Source of the DNA: an uncultured Lachnospiraceae bacterium
GTDB lineage: Bacteria; Bacillota; Clostridia; Lachnospirales; Lachnospiraceae
Reading direction: 5' to 3'
DNA length: 64,000 nt
Assembly (NCBI GenBank): GCA_944380185.1
Contig: CALWGV010000028.1
Location: forward strand, 1-64,000
The notes beneath the pieces are model-generated. The model saw nothing but the letters and a program-made list of their open reading frames with translations. It did no database searches and was not told the DNA's origin. The position numbers and the translations under genes were made by a program. Positions 10,065-18,992 of the stretch are shown in pieces (positions within the stretch are counted from its first letter, which is position 1; every line of letters starts with the position of its first letter).

Positions 10065-10994
10065 TCACAATTTTTCTTTAATATGCGCCTCGTTATATCG
10101 CTTATGATAGGTTGCATCCACCAGCATATCCCCGATAAATCCAGTGGAAAACATTTGAACACCCAAAATCAAGAGGAGCACCCCCAGCATCAAAAGCGGC
10201 CGGTCTCCGATCCCCTGCCCCAGGCACCACAGTACAGTCAGATAACCGCAGATCAGGCCTCCCAGCAGACACAGAACCAAGCCGATTTTTCCGAAAAAGT
10301 ACATCGGCCGGTCATAGAATTTTCCCAGGAAAGCCACTGTCATGGAATCAAACAGGCCCCTGAGGTATCTTTCAAAACCATATTTAGATTTGCCAAACTC
10401 CCTGGCATGATGCTCTACCACAATCTCCGCTATCCGAAAACCCTTGCGATGTGCCAGCACAGGGATATAACGATGAAGCTCACCGTAGACATCAATACTG
10501 TCCACCACTTCTTTTCGATATGCCTTAAACCCGCAGTTAAAATCGTGCAGATGCACCCCCGACAGATGTGAAGTTACTTTGTTAAAGAGCTTGGAAGGCA
10601 GCCTCTTTTCCAGTGGATCATGTCGTTTCTGCTTCCATCCGGACACAAGATCATAACCTTCATTCAGCTTTTCTATAAAGCGGGGTATTTCTTTTGGATC
10701 ATCCTGCAGATCCGCATCCATCGTGATTGCAATATCTCCGGTACAGTTGCGAAAACCTGCCTGCAAAGCTGCTGCTTTTCCGAAATTTTTACGAAACACA
10801 ATCAGATGCACATTGGGATCCCCGGCTATAATATCCTTAATGTTCTGTGCCGAAGAATCAGTGGAACCGTCATCTATAAAAATAATTTCATATAAATACT
10901 TATCCTTTACAACGTCAAGTATTTTTTCATACAGCTTTTTTATGGATTCTTCCTCATTATATACGGGAATAATTATACTGATCTTGACAACCAT
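10065..10994 (-). CDS. GtrB/CsbB-like polyprenyl-phosphate glycosyltransferase
   Basis: A 309-residue GT2 enzyme with a membrane tail. ISIIIPVYNEEESI, FIDDGSTDSS and ITMDADLQDDPKEI are hallmarks of the DPM1/GtrB group that moves a sugar from a nucleotide donor to polyprenyl phosphate. DFNCGFKAYRKEV is the group's mid-protein motif. Two C-terminal membrane helices follow (about 232-255 and 266-288). The product would be flipped and used outside the membrane by a GT-C enzyme; one is divergently encoded next door (11180). RBS AAAGG precedes ATG 10994. It is the first gene of the leftward 10994-2423 unit. The sugar cannot be told. Confidence 0.87.
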   Translation of the reverse strand: MVVKISIIIPVYNEEESIKKLYEKILDVVKDKYLYEIIFIDDGSTDSSAQNIKDIIAGDPNVHLIVFRKNFGKAAALQAGFRNCTGDIAITMDADLQDDPKEIPRFIEKLNEGYDLVSGWKQKRHDPLEKRLPSKLFNKVTSHLSGVHLHDFNCGFKAYRKEVVDSIDVYGELHRYIPVLAHRKGFRIAEIVVEHHAREFGKSKYGFERYLRGLFDSMTVAFLGKFYDRPMYFFGKIGLVLCLLGGLICGYLTVLWCLGQGIGDRPLLMLGVLLLILGVQMFSTGFIGDMLVDATYHKRYNEAHIKEKL

Positions 10995-11097
10995 TTTTTA
11001 CCTTTCATTTTTCATTAGAATATTTTCTTTCATATCTTCTATACCATAACACAAAAGTCCCCAAAACTCCAGTAAAAATACACGGGTTCTCTTTTTC

Positions 11098-11126
11098 GTG
11101 ACAAAGGACTTCTCTTCTGTTATAAT
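11098..11126 (+). promoter_or_regulatory. Sigma-A-type promoter for the 11180 gene
   Basis: GTGACA (11098-11103; five of six matches to TTGACA), a 17-bp spacer and a perfect TATAAT (11121-11126) lie 54 bp before the start codon at 11180. The predicted transcript start is near 11133. The region is divergent to the minus-strand gene starting at 10994, for which I found no clear promoter. Confidence 0.7.
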
Positions 11127-11179
11127 GTAACAGATCTACTATATACTCATTTTGGAGATGTAAAGGAGTTTTAGCGGTA

Positions 11180-13561
11180 ATGGCAAAGTATAATTTGCGT
11201 TCGTTCAATAAATTATTTATCATTATATTTTTCTCGTTTTTTCTTATATATGGTCTATTAACTGTCGACAACTATGGCATCTCATCCGATGAACCCACAC
11301 AGAGATATCATAGTTTGGTAACGTATAACGAATTGTTTTTAAAAAATCAAACTTATGTCACGGAGACGATTGATACCACCAAGCTGCCGGATCTGTCCGA
11401 ATACGGAGCTAACTATGGCACGATATTGCAGCTTCCCCTGGTTTTTATTGAACACTTGTTTGATTTTACTCTCAGCTACGATCAAATTTTTCTTGTGCGC
11501 CACATCTACACCTTTTTGTGGTTTTTTGTGGCTTCCATATTTTTCTATAAAATTGGTCTGGTACTGACACAAAACAGATTGCTGGCCTGGATCGGAACAT
11601 TAATGTTTATCCTATCCCCGCGTATACTGGCCGATTCTTTTTATAATATCAAGGACTCCCTTTGTATGTCTTTGTTTACCATCAGTATGTATTTTGGCCT
11701 GAAATTGTTGCGTTCAATCAACTGGAAAGATGCCATCCTTTTTGTCATTTTTTCCGTTCTTTGTACCACCAGCCGGATAATCGGCGGCGTCATAGTTTTT
11801 TCCCTTGTATTGCTCTTGGTATGTAAGAGTATTTTCGATCACACGTGGAAAAAATATTGGAAATACTTCCTGGCCGTATGCATTGCCTTCATCGCTTGCT
11901 TTGCTTTGGCCACGCCTAAATCATGGGGAAATCTGCTTAGTAATATCTACCAGACCATTTTGACTTTCATGAACTACACCACTTGGGATGGGAATGTATA
12001 TTATATGGGGCAGACCATTTCCGGTACCGATCTGCCCTGGCACTATCTTTTTGTCTGGATCGGCATAACTGTTCCCGGTCTCTACTGTCTTTTTGCGCTC
12101 ATGGGAATATTTTCTTCCGTCAGGGAATCCGTCCTTTTCGTCAGACAGCGTCTGCTGCGTTCCGCATTTTGGACTAATTTGTTTCTTCTTCTGCTGTTAT
12201 TGATTCCTTTTGGCTATGTAGTTGTCTTTCGCCCGGTCCTCTATCATGGCTGGCGGCATTTCTTCTTTATCTATCCTGTGATTATATCCTTTTCGCTGTT
12301 GGGATTGGCCTTCGTTTTGACACGATTCAAGAAAAAAAACGTGCAGTATGCCCTTTTATCTCTTTTTGCAATCGTTTTCATCTCTACCGGCGTTTGGATT
12401 ATACAGAATCGGGGACATGAATACCTCTACTTCAATCCATGGATCCGAAGCTATGCCATGGACAATTTTGAGTTGGATTATTGGTACCTGACCGAAGCAG
12501 AACATCTGGACTATATCCGCAAGGATATGAACGAAGAAAGCAATGACGCGGAAATTCTGGTCCATTCCAATGAATACGCTCCCTATCGGCGATGCTTTAC
12601 CTTCGACCAGGGAATACTGTCGCCGCAGCTGACCGACGACTATAATCAGGCAGACTATGTGATTAGCTGGGGCGAGGAATTCCCCCGTCAATACCTCTTT
12701 GTGGAGGAAAACCCTATTTGGGTCAATAACACCAAAATCAGCTCCGTTTATAGGCGTTCCTTTGATGTAGTCACAAATTTTGAGATTTTTCAGGATGAAG
12801 ACTCTCTGTATTGTAACGTGAATAATGCTAATTGGAAAATTCAGGAAGACAGCTCGAGCCTACAAATCAATATTTCCCTTGATACGATCGTGCCCACAGA
12901 TTTGATCGCTGTATTTCCATCAGATTCTGCCTCTTTAACTGAAATCAGCATTTTAGCATCTGCAGATGGGAATTCATGGTATTCCCTGACTGATTCAGCT
13001 GAAACCAGAGTAGGGACGGATTACCTCTCTGTTCCCTGCCTTGTGCATGATTTGCAAAACATCTCCATAAGCATACCGGCAGACGCACTGGAAAATGGCA
13101 GCCTTAAGATAGCTCTCTGCCGCTATCAGGAGGATATCTCCAGCACGGATAATACTGGGCTCTTATCCATAGAGTCCATTCAGACCAATGTCGAGGGAAT
13201 TTCGCCAGTCCGCTATATGATCGACAGCGATGAAACCACACGTTGGACATCACCCCCTCAGTCTTCTGGAATGTATATACAGTTTAACTTTTTAGAACCG
13301 GAGTTCATCAATGCTGCTCAGCTCAGTCTAGGTGAGAGTCCTTGGGATTCCCCTTCTGATCTGCAGATATCTGCTTCTCTCGATGGAGAAACCTGGGTTC
13401 CTGTTGACTACGTCACACAGCCCGATAATCAGACCTATTTCTTCAGCGCTGGCATTGAATGTCAACACATTCGTTTTGAATTGGGGGAAGGAAATAGCAC
13501 TGCCAGCAACTGGTCAGTCTATGAGGCACAATTCTTTACCGAATTACCCTCCTCTTCCTAA
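11180..13561 (+). CDS. GT-C membrane glycosyltransferase with discoidin-like C-terminus
   Basis: A 793-residue protein whose first half is polytopic. TM1 (about 11-29) is followed by an outside loop with the acidic pair Asp37-Glu38 in GISSDEPTQRYHS, as expected for a metal-binding GT-C active site. SPRILADSFYNIKDS (about 143-158) is shared with the paralogue at 18975-21374. After the last helix (about residue 410) comes a long extracytoplasmic part. Its end (about 665-790) reads like an F5/8 type C (discoidin) domain: DSDETTRWTSPP, then SASLDGETWVPVDY. It probably transfers a sugar from a polyprenyl-phosphate donor and binds glycan through its tail. AAAGGAG lies 11 bp before ATG 11180; its own promoter is at 11098-11126. 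Confidence 0.75.
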   Translation: MAKYNLRSFNKLFIIIFFSFFLIYGLLTVDNYGISSDEPTQRYHSLVTYNELFLKNQTYVTETIDTTKLPDLSEYGANYGTILQLPLVFIEHLFDFTLSYDQIFLVRHIYTFLWFFVASIFFYKIGLVLTQNRLLAWIGTLMFILSPRILADSFYNIKDSLCMSLFTISMYFGLKLLRSINWKDAILFVIFSVLCTTSRIIGGVIVFSLVLLLVCKSIFDHTWKKYWKYFLAVCIAFIACFALATPKSWGNLLSNIYQTILTFMNYTTWDGNVYYMGQTISGTDLPWHYLFVWIGITVPGLYCLFALMGIFSSVRESVLFVRQRLLRSAFWTNLFLLLLLLIPFGYVVVFRPVLYHGWRHFFFIYPVIISFSLLGLAFVLTRFKKKNVQYALLSLFAIVFISTGVWIIQNRGHEYLYFNPWIRSYAMDNFELDYWYLTEAEHLDYIRKDMNEESNDAEILVHSNEYAPYRRCFTFDQGILSPQLTDDYNQADYVISWGEEFPRQYLFVEENPIWVNNTKISSVYRRSFDVVTNFEIFQDEDSLYCNVNNANWKIQEDSSSLQINISLDTIVPTDLIAVFPSDSASLTEISILASADGNSWYSLTDSAETRVGTDYLSVPCLVHDLQNISISIPADALENGSLKIALCRYQEDISSTDNTGLLSIESIQTNVEGISPVRYMIDSDETTRWTSPPQSSGMYIQFNFLEPEFINAAQLSLGESPWDSPSDLQISASLDGETWVPVDYVTQPDNQTYFFSAGIECQHIRFELGEGNSTASNWSVYEAQFFTELPSSS

Positions 13562-13592
13562 TTTTACAAAAAAGCAAAGCTTCTTTGTAAAA
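13562..13592. other. Hairpin between two plus-strand GT-C genes
   Basis: TTTTACAAA (13562-13570) pairs with TTTGTAAAA (13584-13592), and inside it AAGC pairs with GCTT around an AAA loop. It starts right after the 11180 gene's stop codon. No T run follows on the plus strand, so it may be an mRNA 3'-end or pause structure rather than a full terminator. Confidence 0.45.
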
Positions 13593-13677
13593 AGATCTGC
13601 TAATTATTGCTGTTTCATGTTAAAATGTATTGCTGAAGTTATCCGCCCCAAACAGGCTGTACAATGAAAGGATTTTC

Positions 13678-15444
13678 ATGATGAAGTTTTATACCCGAGC
13701 AGACCAAAAATATCAGACATTTCGCCAGAATTATCCATTGTTTTTCGCCCTTTCCTGCGCCGCTCTGGCAGGTTTACTCGCCATTGGCTTTTTTCTCTAT
13801 CTGAAAAGCCGTTACTTCTTCTTTTACTCTATCAATGATGACATGTACATCCGGGATATGCTGGATGGCGAACTGTACAGCACCGGCTATACTATCATGA
13901 TCAAGAACTGGCTGGGTACTCTGCTGGCCGCACTGTACCGCTGGCGACCTTATACGGAGTGGTATGCCCTCATGATCTGGAGCAGCGTCCTAGCTTCGCT
14001 GGGCGCCTGCTTTTACACTATCCTGACACATATAAAAAGGCTTGCCTCCATCGGCGTTTTCTTTTTCTGCTATTTGATCTTCTGCCTCTGCTTTGCTAAT
14101 CATTTTTTGGTCACCACCTACACGGAGGTGGCTGCTTTGCTTATGCTGGCATCTGCCGTGACTGCCCACGGCGCTTTCCGTTTCCACAATGAGAACGGCA
14201 GACGTATCCCCCTCCTTATCGCTTTGCTTGTCGCCGTCGGCCTAGCGGTGCTGTCGTTCTCCCTGCGCACCGATGCCTGCCTGATGATTTTTCCCTTTGC
14301 CGGAGTCTTGTTTCTCGACTGTCTTTTACCGGAACATACCAAACGCCCGGAGCTGCGGCACACGGTCCTTCTCTCTCTCTATCTGGCAATTCTGATTGTT
14401 TTTTTTGCCGGAATTTATCTCCAAGATCGGGCCGCATATCTGCATGTGGAAGGATATGAAAACGTCCTCTCCTACTGCGACGCCACTAATCCCATGTACA
14501 ATTTTTACGGGATCCCCGATTATTACTCCAATATTGATTTCTATAAATCCATCGGGATGTCAGAGACTACCTGGAATTTTTTCAGCACCCATAACTACAT
14601 TTTTGCCCAAGACTTCAATCCCGTGCAGATCACAGCCTTGGGACAGTATACTCTGCAGACAGCTTCCTCTCCCAGTTTGATGCAATGGCTGCGCAATCTG
14701 AGCGATTCCCTGCTCTTTACCAATTTTTATCCTCTGGGACTCATGGCCGCAGTCACTTCGTTCATCAACCTGCTTTTCGCTCTGTTATCTCGAGATAAAC
14801 GTGCTTTTCTTGTGCAGTTAGGCATTGTGCTGGCCTATTTTGTCGATGCCTCCTATCTGGCTTATGCGGGCCGTCTGCCCGACCGGGTAATCGTCCCGCT
14901 CTACGTGGCATTACTCCTGATCAATCTTTACCTCCTGGTCAGCAGACTCTCTTTCGGTCGAAAGGGACTTGCCGTCAGCCTCTTCTTTGCCGTCGGATTC
15001 TTTTTTTTCCAAGGTGCAGTGGTCACTGACATCCAGGACAGTCAAGGGCTGCAGCTGACCTTGTTTGACCGCCAAGAGACAGTATATCATTATATGGCGG
15101 AGCATCCTGATAATTTTTATCTGGTGTCTCCCTATCTCCATCCCTCAGGAGGCGCCTTCACCTACGATAAGACGCAGAGAAGCTCCAATTACGTCTACTA
15201 TGCAGACTATACCACCTATCTGCCTGAATGGCAGAAAAAAGTCGAAGACAATGGCTACGACCCTGCGCATCTTCTGGACGAGTTCATTGCTGACGAACAT
15301 CTGCTGATCATCGCGCCATCGGATGAACTGGCTCCTCTGATCGACGAATATTTGGCAGAACACTACCCCGACAGACAGTTGATCCAGGTGGACACTCTCT
15401 GCGGATATTATCCCGTCTACAATGTCGTGAAAGTAGAAAACTGA
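13678..15444 (+). CDS. Polytopic membrane protein, probable GT-C enzyme
   Basis: A 588-residue protein with about ten or eleven hydrophobic segments. After TM1 (about 21-42) the first outside loop holds Asp54-Asp55 in YSINDDMYIRDML, the acidic pair expected for a GT-C glycosyltransferase. It ends in an extracytoplasmic domain of about 120 residues (after ATPFFFF-type helices near 455-470) without a recognised fold. I do not recognise a named family. Start ATG 13678 follows GAAAGGA; an upstream TTG at 13630 lacks a ribosome site. The stop codon lies in a palindrome shared with the convergent YfhO gene. Cotranscription with the 11180 gene is likely but not shown. Confidence 0.6.
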   Translation: MMKFYTRADQKYQTFRQNYPLFFALSCAALAGLLAIGFFLYLKSRYFFFYSINDDMYIRDMLDGELYSTGYTIMIKNWLGTLLAALYRWRPYTEWYALMIWSSVLASLGACFYTILTHIKRLASIGVFFFCYLIFCLCFANHFLVTTYTEVAALLMLASAVTAHGAFRFHNENGRRIPLLIALLVAVGLAVLSFSLRTDACLMIFPFAGVLFLDCLLPEHTKRPELRHTVLLSLYLAILIVFFAGIYLQDRAAYLHVEGYENVLSYCDATNPMYNFYGIPDYYSNIDFYKSIGMSETTWNFFSTHNYIFAQDFNPVQITALGQYTLQTASSPSLMQWLRNLSDSLLFTNFYPLGLMAAVTSFINLLFALLSRDKRAFLVQLGIVLAYFVDASYLAYAGRLPDRVIVPLYVALLLINLYLLVSRLSFGRKGLAVSLFFAVGFFFFQGAVVTDIQDSQGLQLTLFDRQETVYHYMAEHPDNFYLVSPYLHPSGGAFTYDKTQRSSNYVYYADYTTYLPEWQKKVEDNGYDPAHLLDEFIADEHLLIIAPSDELAPLIDEYLAEHYPDRQLIQVDTLCGYYPVYNVVKVEN

Positions 15445-15462
15445 CCGGTTAATGACCGGTCA
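15442..15462. terminator. Palindrome containing both convergent stop codons
   Basis: TGACCGG (15442-15448) and CCGGTCA (15456-15462) form a 7-bp stem with a 7-nt loop. The first TGA is the plus-strand stop (15442-15444); the last TCA is the minus-strand stop of the YfhO gene. Only four T follow on the minus strand and none on the plus strand, so any terminator activity would be weak. Confidence 0.45.
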
Positions 15463-17949
15463 GCCGACAGCAGAACATGATTTTCTATCCTTTATGCTAT
15501 CCCCTTTCATTTTTCTTCTGTTCTGAAGCACGGATACTGCCGCGCAGGCTGACAGTCCCAGAAAACTGACCAGAACTCCGCCTTTTAGTCCAGGAGGCTG
15601 ATATCGCATCTCGATCTCATGCTCTCCGGCCTCCAGCGCCACGCCGGTATAGCCATAATATACAGCAAATCCTTCCGTCCGTTCACCGTCCACATACAGC
15701 TGCCAACCGTCTTCCCATGGCACCGCCAGATACAAAACGGCATTCTCCTGACATCGCACCTGTCCCTCGATTCCATTAGTTGTCCAGCCAAGAGAAACTC
15801 CATCACCGTCCATTTCATCCCGCCCCATCATCACCCTGTCATCTGCTGAAAGTTCATCTGTCTGCCATTCGTCTGCCGGCAGTTCCTGGGCATATCCGGA
15901 CATAAAGTCTCGAATCGAATCCGGCACCACCACGGCCTGAGCTGCGACTCTTGCCCTCTGTTCCTGCGCAAGCTCTTCCAGCTGACTCTCTGTGACAAAG
16001 CAGCGAGATAAATGCCCGATCGTGTCCACCAGGCAGCTTCGCAGTACAGCCACCTGTCCGAACTGAGCGATTTTTTCATAACATGGCCCGTAATCGACAG
16101 TAACATCATCCGTCAACAGATATTTAACTCCTACAAGAGAGGACTGCGCCCAATCGTCGCAAACGCGTGTATAATACTGGCGGTACCAGTCTCCAGCACT
16201 GACCAGCTCCGGCCAAAGCTGCCTGTGAAACTGCTGCATTGCGCCAGACAGCATACTGTTATAACCGGAGACTCCTGCATAGCCGAAGGCCATGGAGTCC
16301 ATCACTTCCGATACATCCGTATAAGTTTTCTCCACGCGATATGCACTATCATCCAGCTGTCTCAGATACTGAAGCGCCTCTGCAGTATCTTCCGCCCGCC
16401 CTTCCCTCGTCAGCACCGAGTCCTGCAGATCAGCCAGCCCCCTCACATTTGTCGTACAGAAGCTGTCCGCAGTCAGGCTCAGGAAAAAAGCAAGGCCCAT
16501 GATCACTGCAGCCGGCCGTCTCCAGGCTGACAGTCTGTACATGCTGGCAGCCGCAGCAGCCAGCAGCACCGTAAATGCAAGAAACAATAGCAGCGTCCTC
16601 GCCGCATCATTCTCTTCTCCCAGCCGACCGGCCGCCCACAGATACAGAACGCACAGTCCTGCCGCGCTCATCCACAGCAGGAAATTATTCCACTCCTTTT
16701 TCTCCAGATCTGTCTGGCCGGCAGCCACAACCAGAGCCCATACTGGCATCAGTACGAAGGTGTATCGCCCGAAAGGATAGGCAAAGGCATTGAAAATCAG
16801 AGAACCGGCAGGAGAAAAGATTAGGAATAGAATAAGAAGTACGGCAAGAACCCGGAACAGTCTCTGACGTCTTCTCCCTTTCCCCGCCGCCAGATCTCTC
16901 CCGCATCTGTACAAATACTGTACCAGATACAAAGGAAAACAGGAGGAGAAAAACAACTGTACCGCCTCATAATAATTTTGATAGGCCACATAATGGGAGC
17001 CGATTCCCTGGGCATTATTGGACAAAAGTCTCAGCACGATTGCCTCATAATCCGATTTTGTGTAGCCTGCAGTCAGATAAGACCAGAAAGTCTGGATGAG
17101 TCCTGCGTCAGATTCCAGTCGGCTGGAAACCTTCAGAATCAGGTAGGCGGTGGGCAAAAAGACTGCCGCTGATACTGCCATTCCTAAAAGCACAGGAAGC
17201 AAAATACTGAACACTCCCCTCAGATATCTGCGGATTGTCAAATGCTCGGGAATCATTCCCAAGCGAATCAGTACATATATTCCGGCAAATAGCAATGTCA
17301 TATATCCTACATAGGGACTTTGCATCAGCATCCAAGCCGTAGTCAGCACAAAGGCCAGATGAAACCGTCCGTCTCGCAATGTTTTTTCAATCCAGATCAA
17401 CTCCAGAATAATAAAGACGGAGGCCGTCCCCAGCCAATAATGTTGTCCCCAAAGGATCAAAAAGCCATTCATCCCATAGCAGAAGGATGCCAGAACGCGT
17501 CCCCGGGAAGACACTGCAAAATTTCGCAAATATATAAGGCAGCCATATCCGGCAGTAAATATTTTCAACAGCTGTACCCAAACCAGTATCCCGGCGATTA
17601 CTCCTGTTCCGCCTATAGTTCCGGCAAGCAGCACCGGGAGAGCAAAAGGATCCAGAAGCACACTGGCATAATTGAAAATGCTGCCTCCCGTACCAATCTC
17701 AAAGGACCACAGGGAAAAATCCATATTGCGGATCCGTTCCACTGCCCAGCAATAGATGGAATAGAAGGAATGCAGCGTATCGGATCCTACATCCATATAG
17801 ATAAACGCTTTTCCCGACAAGACCAGGTATCCATAGACAATAAGGCCTGCTGCTGCCAGCAAGCCTCCCAGGTATATATATTCTCTTTGTCTCTCTTTGT
17901 CGGCCTCCACAGTCTTTTTTATATAAAATTTGTGTTCTGCTTTAATCAT
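15460..17949 (-). CDS. YfhO-family membrane glycosyltransferase
   Basis: An 829-residue YfhO-type protein. YfhO proteins are GT-C-like enzymes that place sugars from polyprenyl-phosphate carriers on surface polymers, e.g. lipoteichoic acid in Bacillus, working with CsbB and GtcA. TM1 (about 27-45) is followed by YMDVGSDTLHSFYSIY with Asp53 and Asp57, the family's acidic loop. GMNGFLILWGQHYWLG comes near residue 160. About 12-13 helices run to around residue 500. A soluble outside domain follows, then a final helix and the MRYQPPGLKGG tail typical of YfhO. The gene overlaps its upstream neighbour, a GtrB-like synthase, by 8 bp. That pairing suggests the synthase supplies its donor. Confidence 0.83.
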   Translation of the reverse strand: MIKAEHKFYIKKTVEADKERQREYIYLGGLLAAAGLIVYGYLVLSGKAFIYMDVGSDTLHSFYSIYCWAVERIRNMDFSLWSFEIGTGGSIFNYASVLLDPFALPVLLAGTIGGTGVIAGILVWVQLLKIFTAGYGCLIYLRNFAVSSRGRVLASFCYGMNGFLILWGQHYWLGTASVFIILELIWIEKTLRDGRFHLAFVLTTAWMLMQSPYVGYMTLLFAGIYVLIRLGMIPEHLTIRRYLRGVFSILLPVLLGMAVSAAVFLPTAYLILKVSSRLESDAGLIQTFWSYLTAGYTKSDYEAIVLRLLSNNAQGIGSHYVAYQNYYEAVQLFFSSCFPLYLVQYLYRCGRDLAAGKGRRRQRLFRVLAVLLILFLIFSPAGSLIFNAFAYPFGRYTFVLMPVWALVVAAGQTDLEKKEWNNFLLWMSAAGLCVLYLWAAGRLGEENDAARTLLLFLAFTVLLAAAAASMYRLSAWRRPAAVIMGLAFFLSLTADSFCTTNVRGLADLQDSVLTREGRAEDTAEALQYLRQLDDSAYRVEKTYTDVSEVMDSMAFGYAGVSGYNSMLSGAMQQFHRQLWPELVSAGDWYRQYYTRVCDDWAQSSLVGVKYLLTDDVTVDYGPCYEKIAQFGQVAVLRSCLVDTIGHLSRCFVTESQLEELAQEQRARVAAQAVVVPDSIRDFMSGYAQELPADEWQTDELSADDRVMMGRDEMDGDGVSLGWTTNGIEGQVRCQENAVLYLAVPWEDGWQLYVDGERTEGFAVYYGYTGVALEAGEHEIEMRYQPPGLKGGVLVSFLGLSACAAVSVLQNRRKMKGDSIKDRKSCSAVG

Positions 17950-18904
17950 CTTTTTTCTGTTTTGCTTCTATATTCGTTTCCCGGCAAATGTAGAGCGGCC
18001 GGCGCTTCGTCTCCAGATAGGTTTTGGACACATACTGCCCCAGCACGCCTATACACAGCAGCTGCACCCCTCCGATAAAGATGATGATACAAGCTAACGA
18101 TGGCCAGCCGGCAGTAGGGTCCCCAAAAAGGGCGGCTCGCACCACAATAAACACAATAGCCGCCGCTGCGACAATACACAAAAGCACTCCCATCCATGAA
18201 GCCAAGGCCAGCGGAAAGGTGGAAAAAGCAATAATTCCCTCCAAAGAGTAACGGAACAGCCCCCAGAAAGACCATTTGGTTTCCCCTGCCACTCTCTCTA
18301 CATTTTCGTATTCGATCCATTTGGTCCGGAACCCAACCCAGCCAAAAATACCCTTTGTAAAACGGTTATACTCAGGAAGGGACAGAATGGCGTCTACCAT
18401 ACTCCGTTTCATCAGGCGGTAGTCTCTGGCTCCGTCCACCATGTCCGTATCGGATATTCGTTTCATCAGGCGATAGAAACAGCGAGCAAAAAAGGAGCGT
18501 ATCGCCGGCTCTCCCTTGCGGGTCACCCGGCGGGTCGCCACGGAGTCATAGCCCTCATCCCGGATTGCCAGATACATCTCCATCAGATATTCCGGCGGGT
18601 CTTGCAGGTCTGCATCCATCAATACCGCATAGTCACCGCTGCAGTTTTTAAGACCCGCATAGATCGCCGCCTCCTTGCCGAAGTTCCGCGAAAATGACAG
18701 GTAATGCACCCGGGAATCCCGCTCTGCCAGCTCTTTAATCAGCTTCAATGTATTGTCTTTTGAACCATCGTCCACAAAGATTATCTCAAATTCCACATCC
18801 AGCTTCCGAAACTCCTCCGCCTCTTTTTGAAGGGCCCGGTAGAGATATGGCAGGCTCTCCTGCTCATTGTAGCTAGGAACAATGATGGAAATCTGTTCAC
18901 TCAT
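17942..18904 (-). CDS. GtrB/CsbB-like polyprenyl-phosphate glycosyltransferase
   Basis: A 320-residue GT2 with two C-terminal helices. ISIIVPSYNEQESL, FVDDGSKDNT and VLMDADLQDPPEYL are the donor- and metal-binding motifs. DGARDYRLMKR and FGWVGFRTKWIEY are typical of the CsbB/GtrB group. Helices lie at about 225-255 and 270-290, followed by GQYVSKTYLETKRRPLY, the usual cytoplasmic end. ATG 18904 has AAGGAGACACTT before it; an ATG 24 bases upstream is less well placed. It feeds directly into the YfhO gene (8-bp overlap). A TGn-extended -10 promoter lies at 18964-18992. Confidence 0.88.
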   Translation of the reverse strand: MSEQISIIVPSYNEQESLPYLYRALQKEAEEFRKLDVEFEIIFVDDGSKDNTLKLIKELAERDSRVHYLSFSRNFGKEAAIYAGLKNCSGDYAVLMDADLQDPPEYLMEMYLAIRDEGYDSVATRRVTRKGEPAIRSFFARCFYRLMKRISDTDMVDGARDYRLMKRSMVDAILSLPEYNRFTKGIFGWVGFRTKWIEYENVERVAGETKWSFWGLFRYSLEGIIAFSTFPLALASWMGVLLCIVAAAAIVFIVVRAALFGDPTAGWPSLACIIIFIGGVQLLCIGVLGQYVSKTYLETKRRPLYICRETNIEAKQKKDD

Positions 18905-18963
18905 AAGTGTCTCCTTACTGCTTTCCATTAATGTTGTCCATAATTTTTATGTCTGACATCTGC

Positions 18964-18992
18964 ATTATATCACGCTATTCGCTCTTAATCCA
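18964..18992 (-). promoter_or_regulatory. Extended -10 promoter for the GtrB-YfhO pair
   Basis: On the minus strand TGATATAAT gives a TGn-extended, perfect -10 (18969-18964). TGGATT (18992-18987) stands 17 bp upstream as a weak -35. The 5' part overlaps the end of the preceding gene (stop at 18975-18977). It lies about 60 bp before ATG 18904. Confidence 0.55.
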
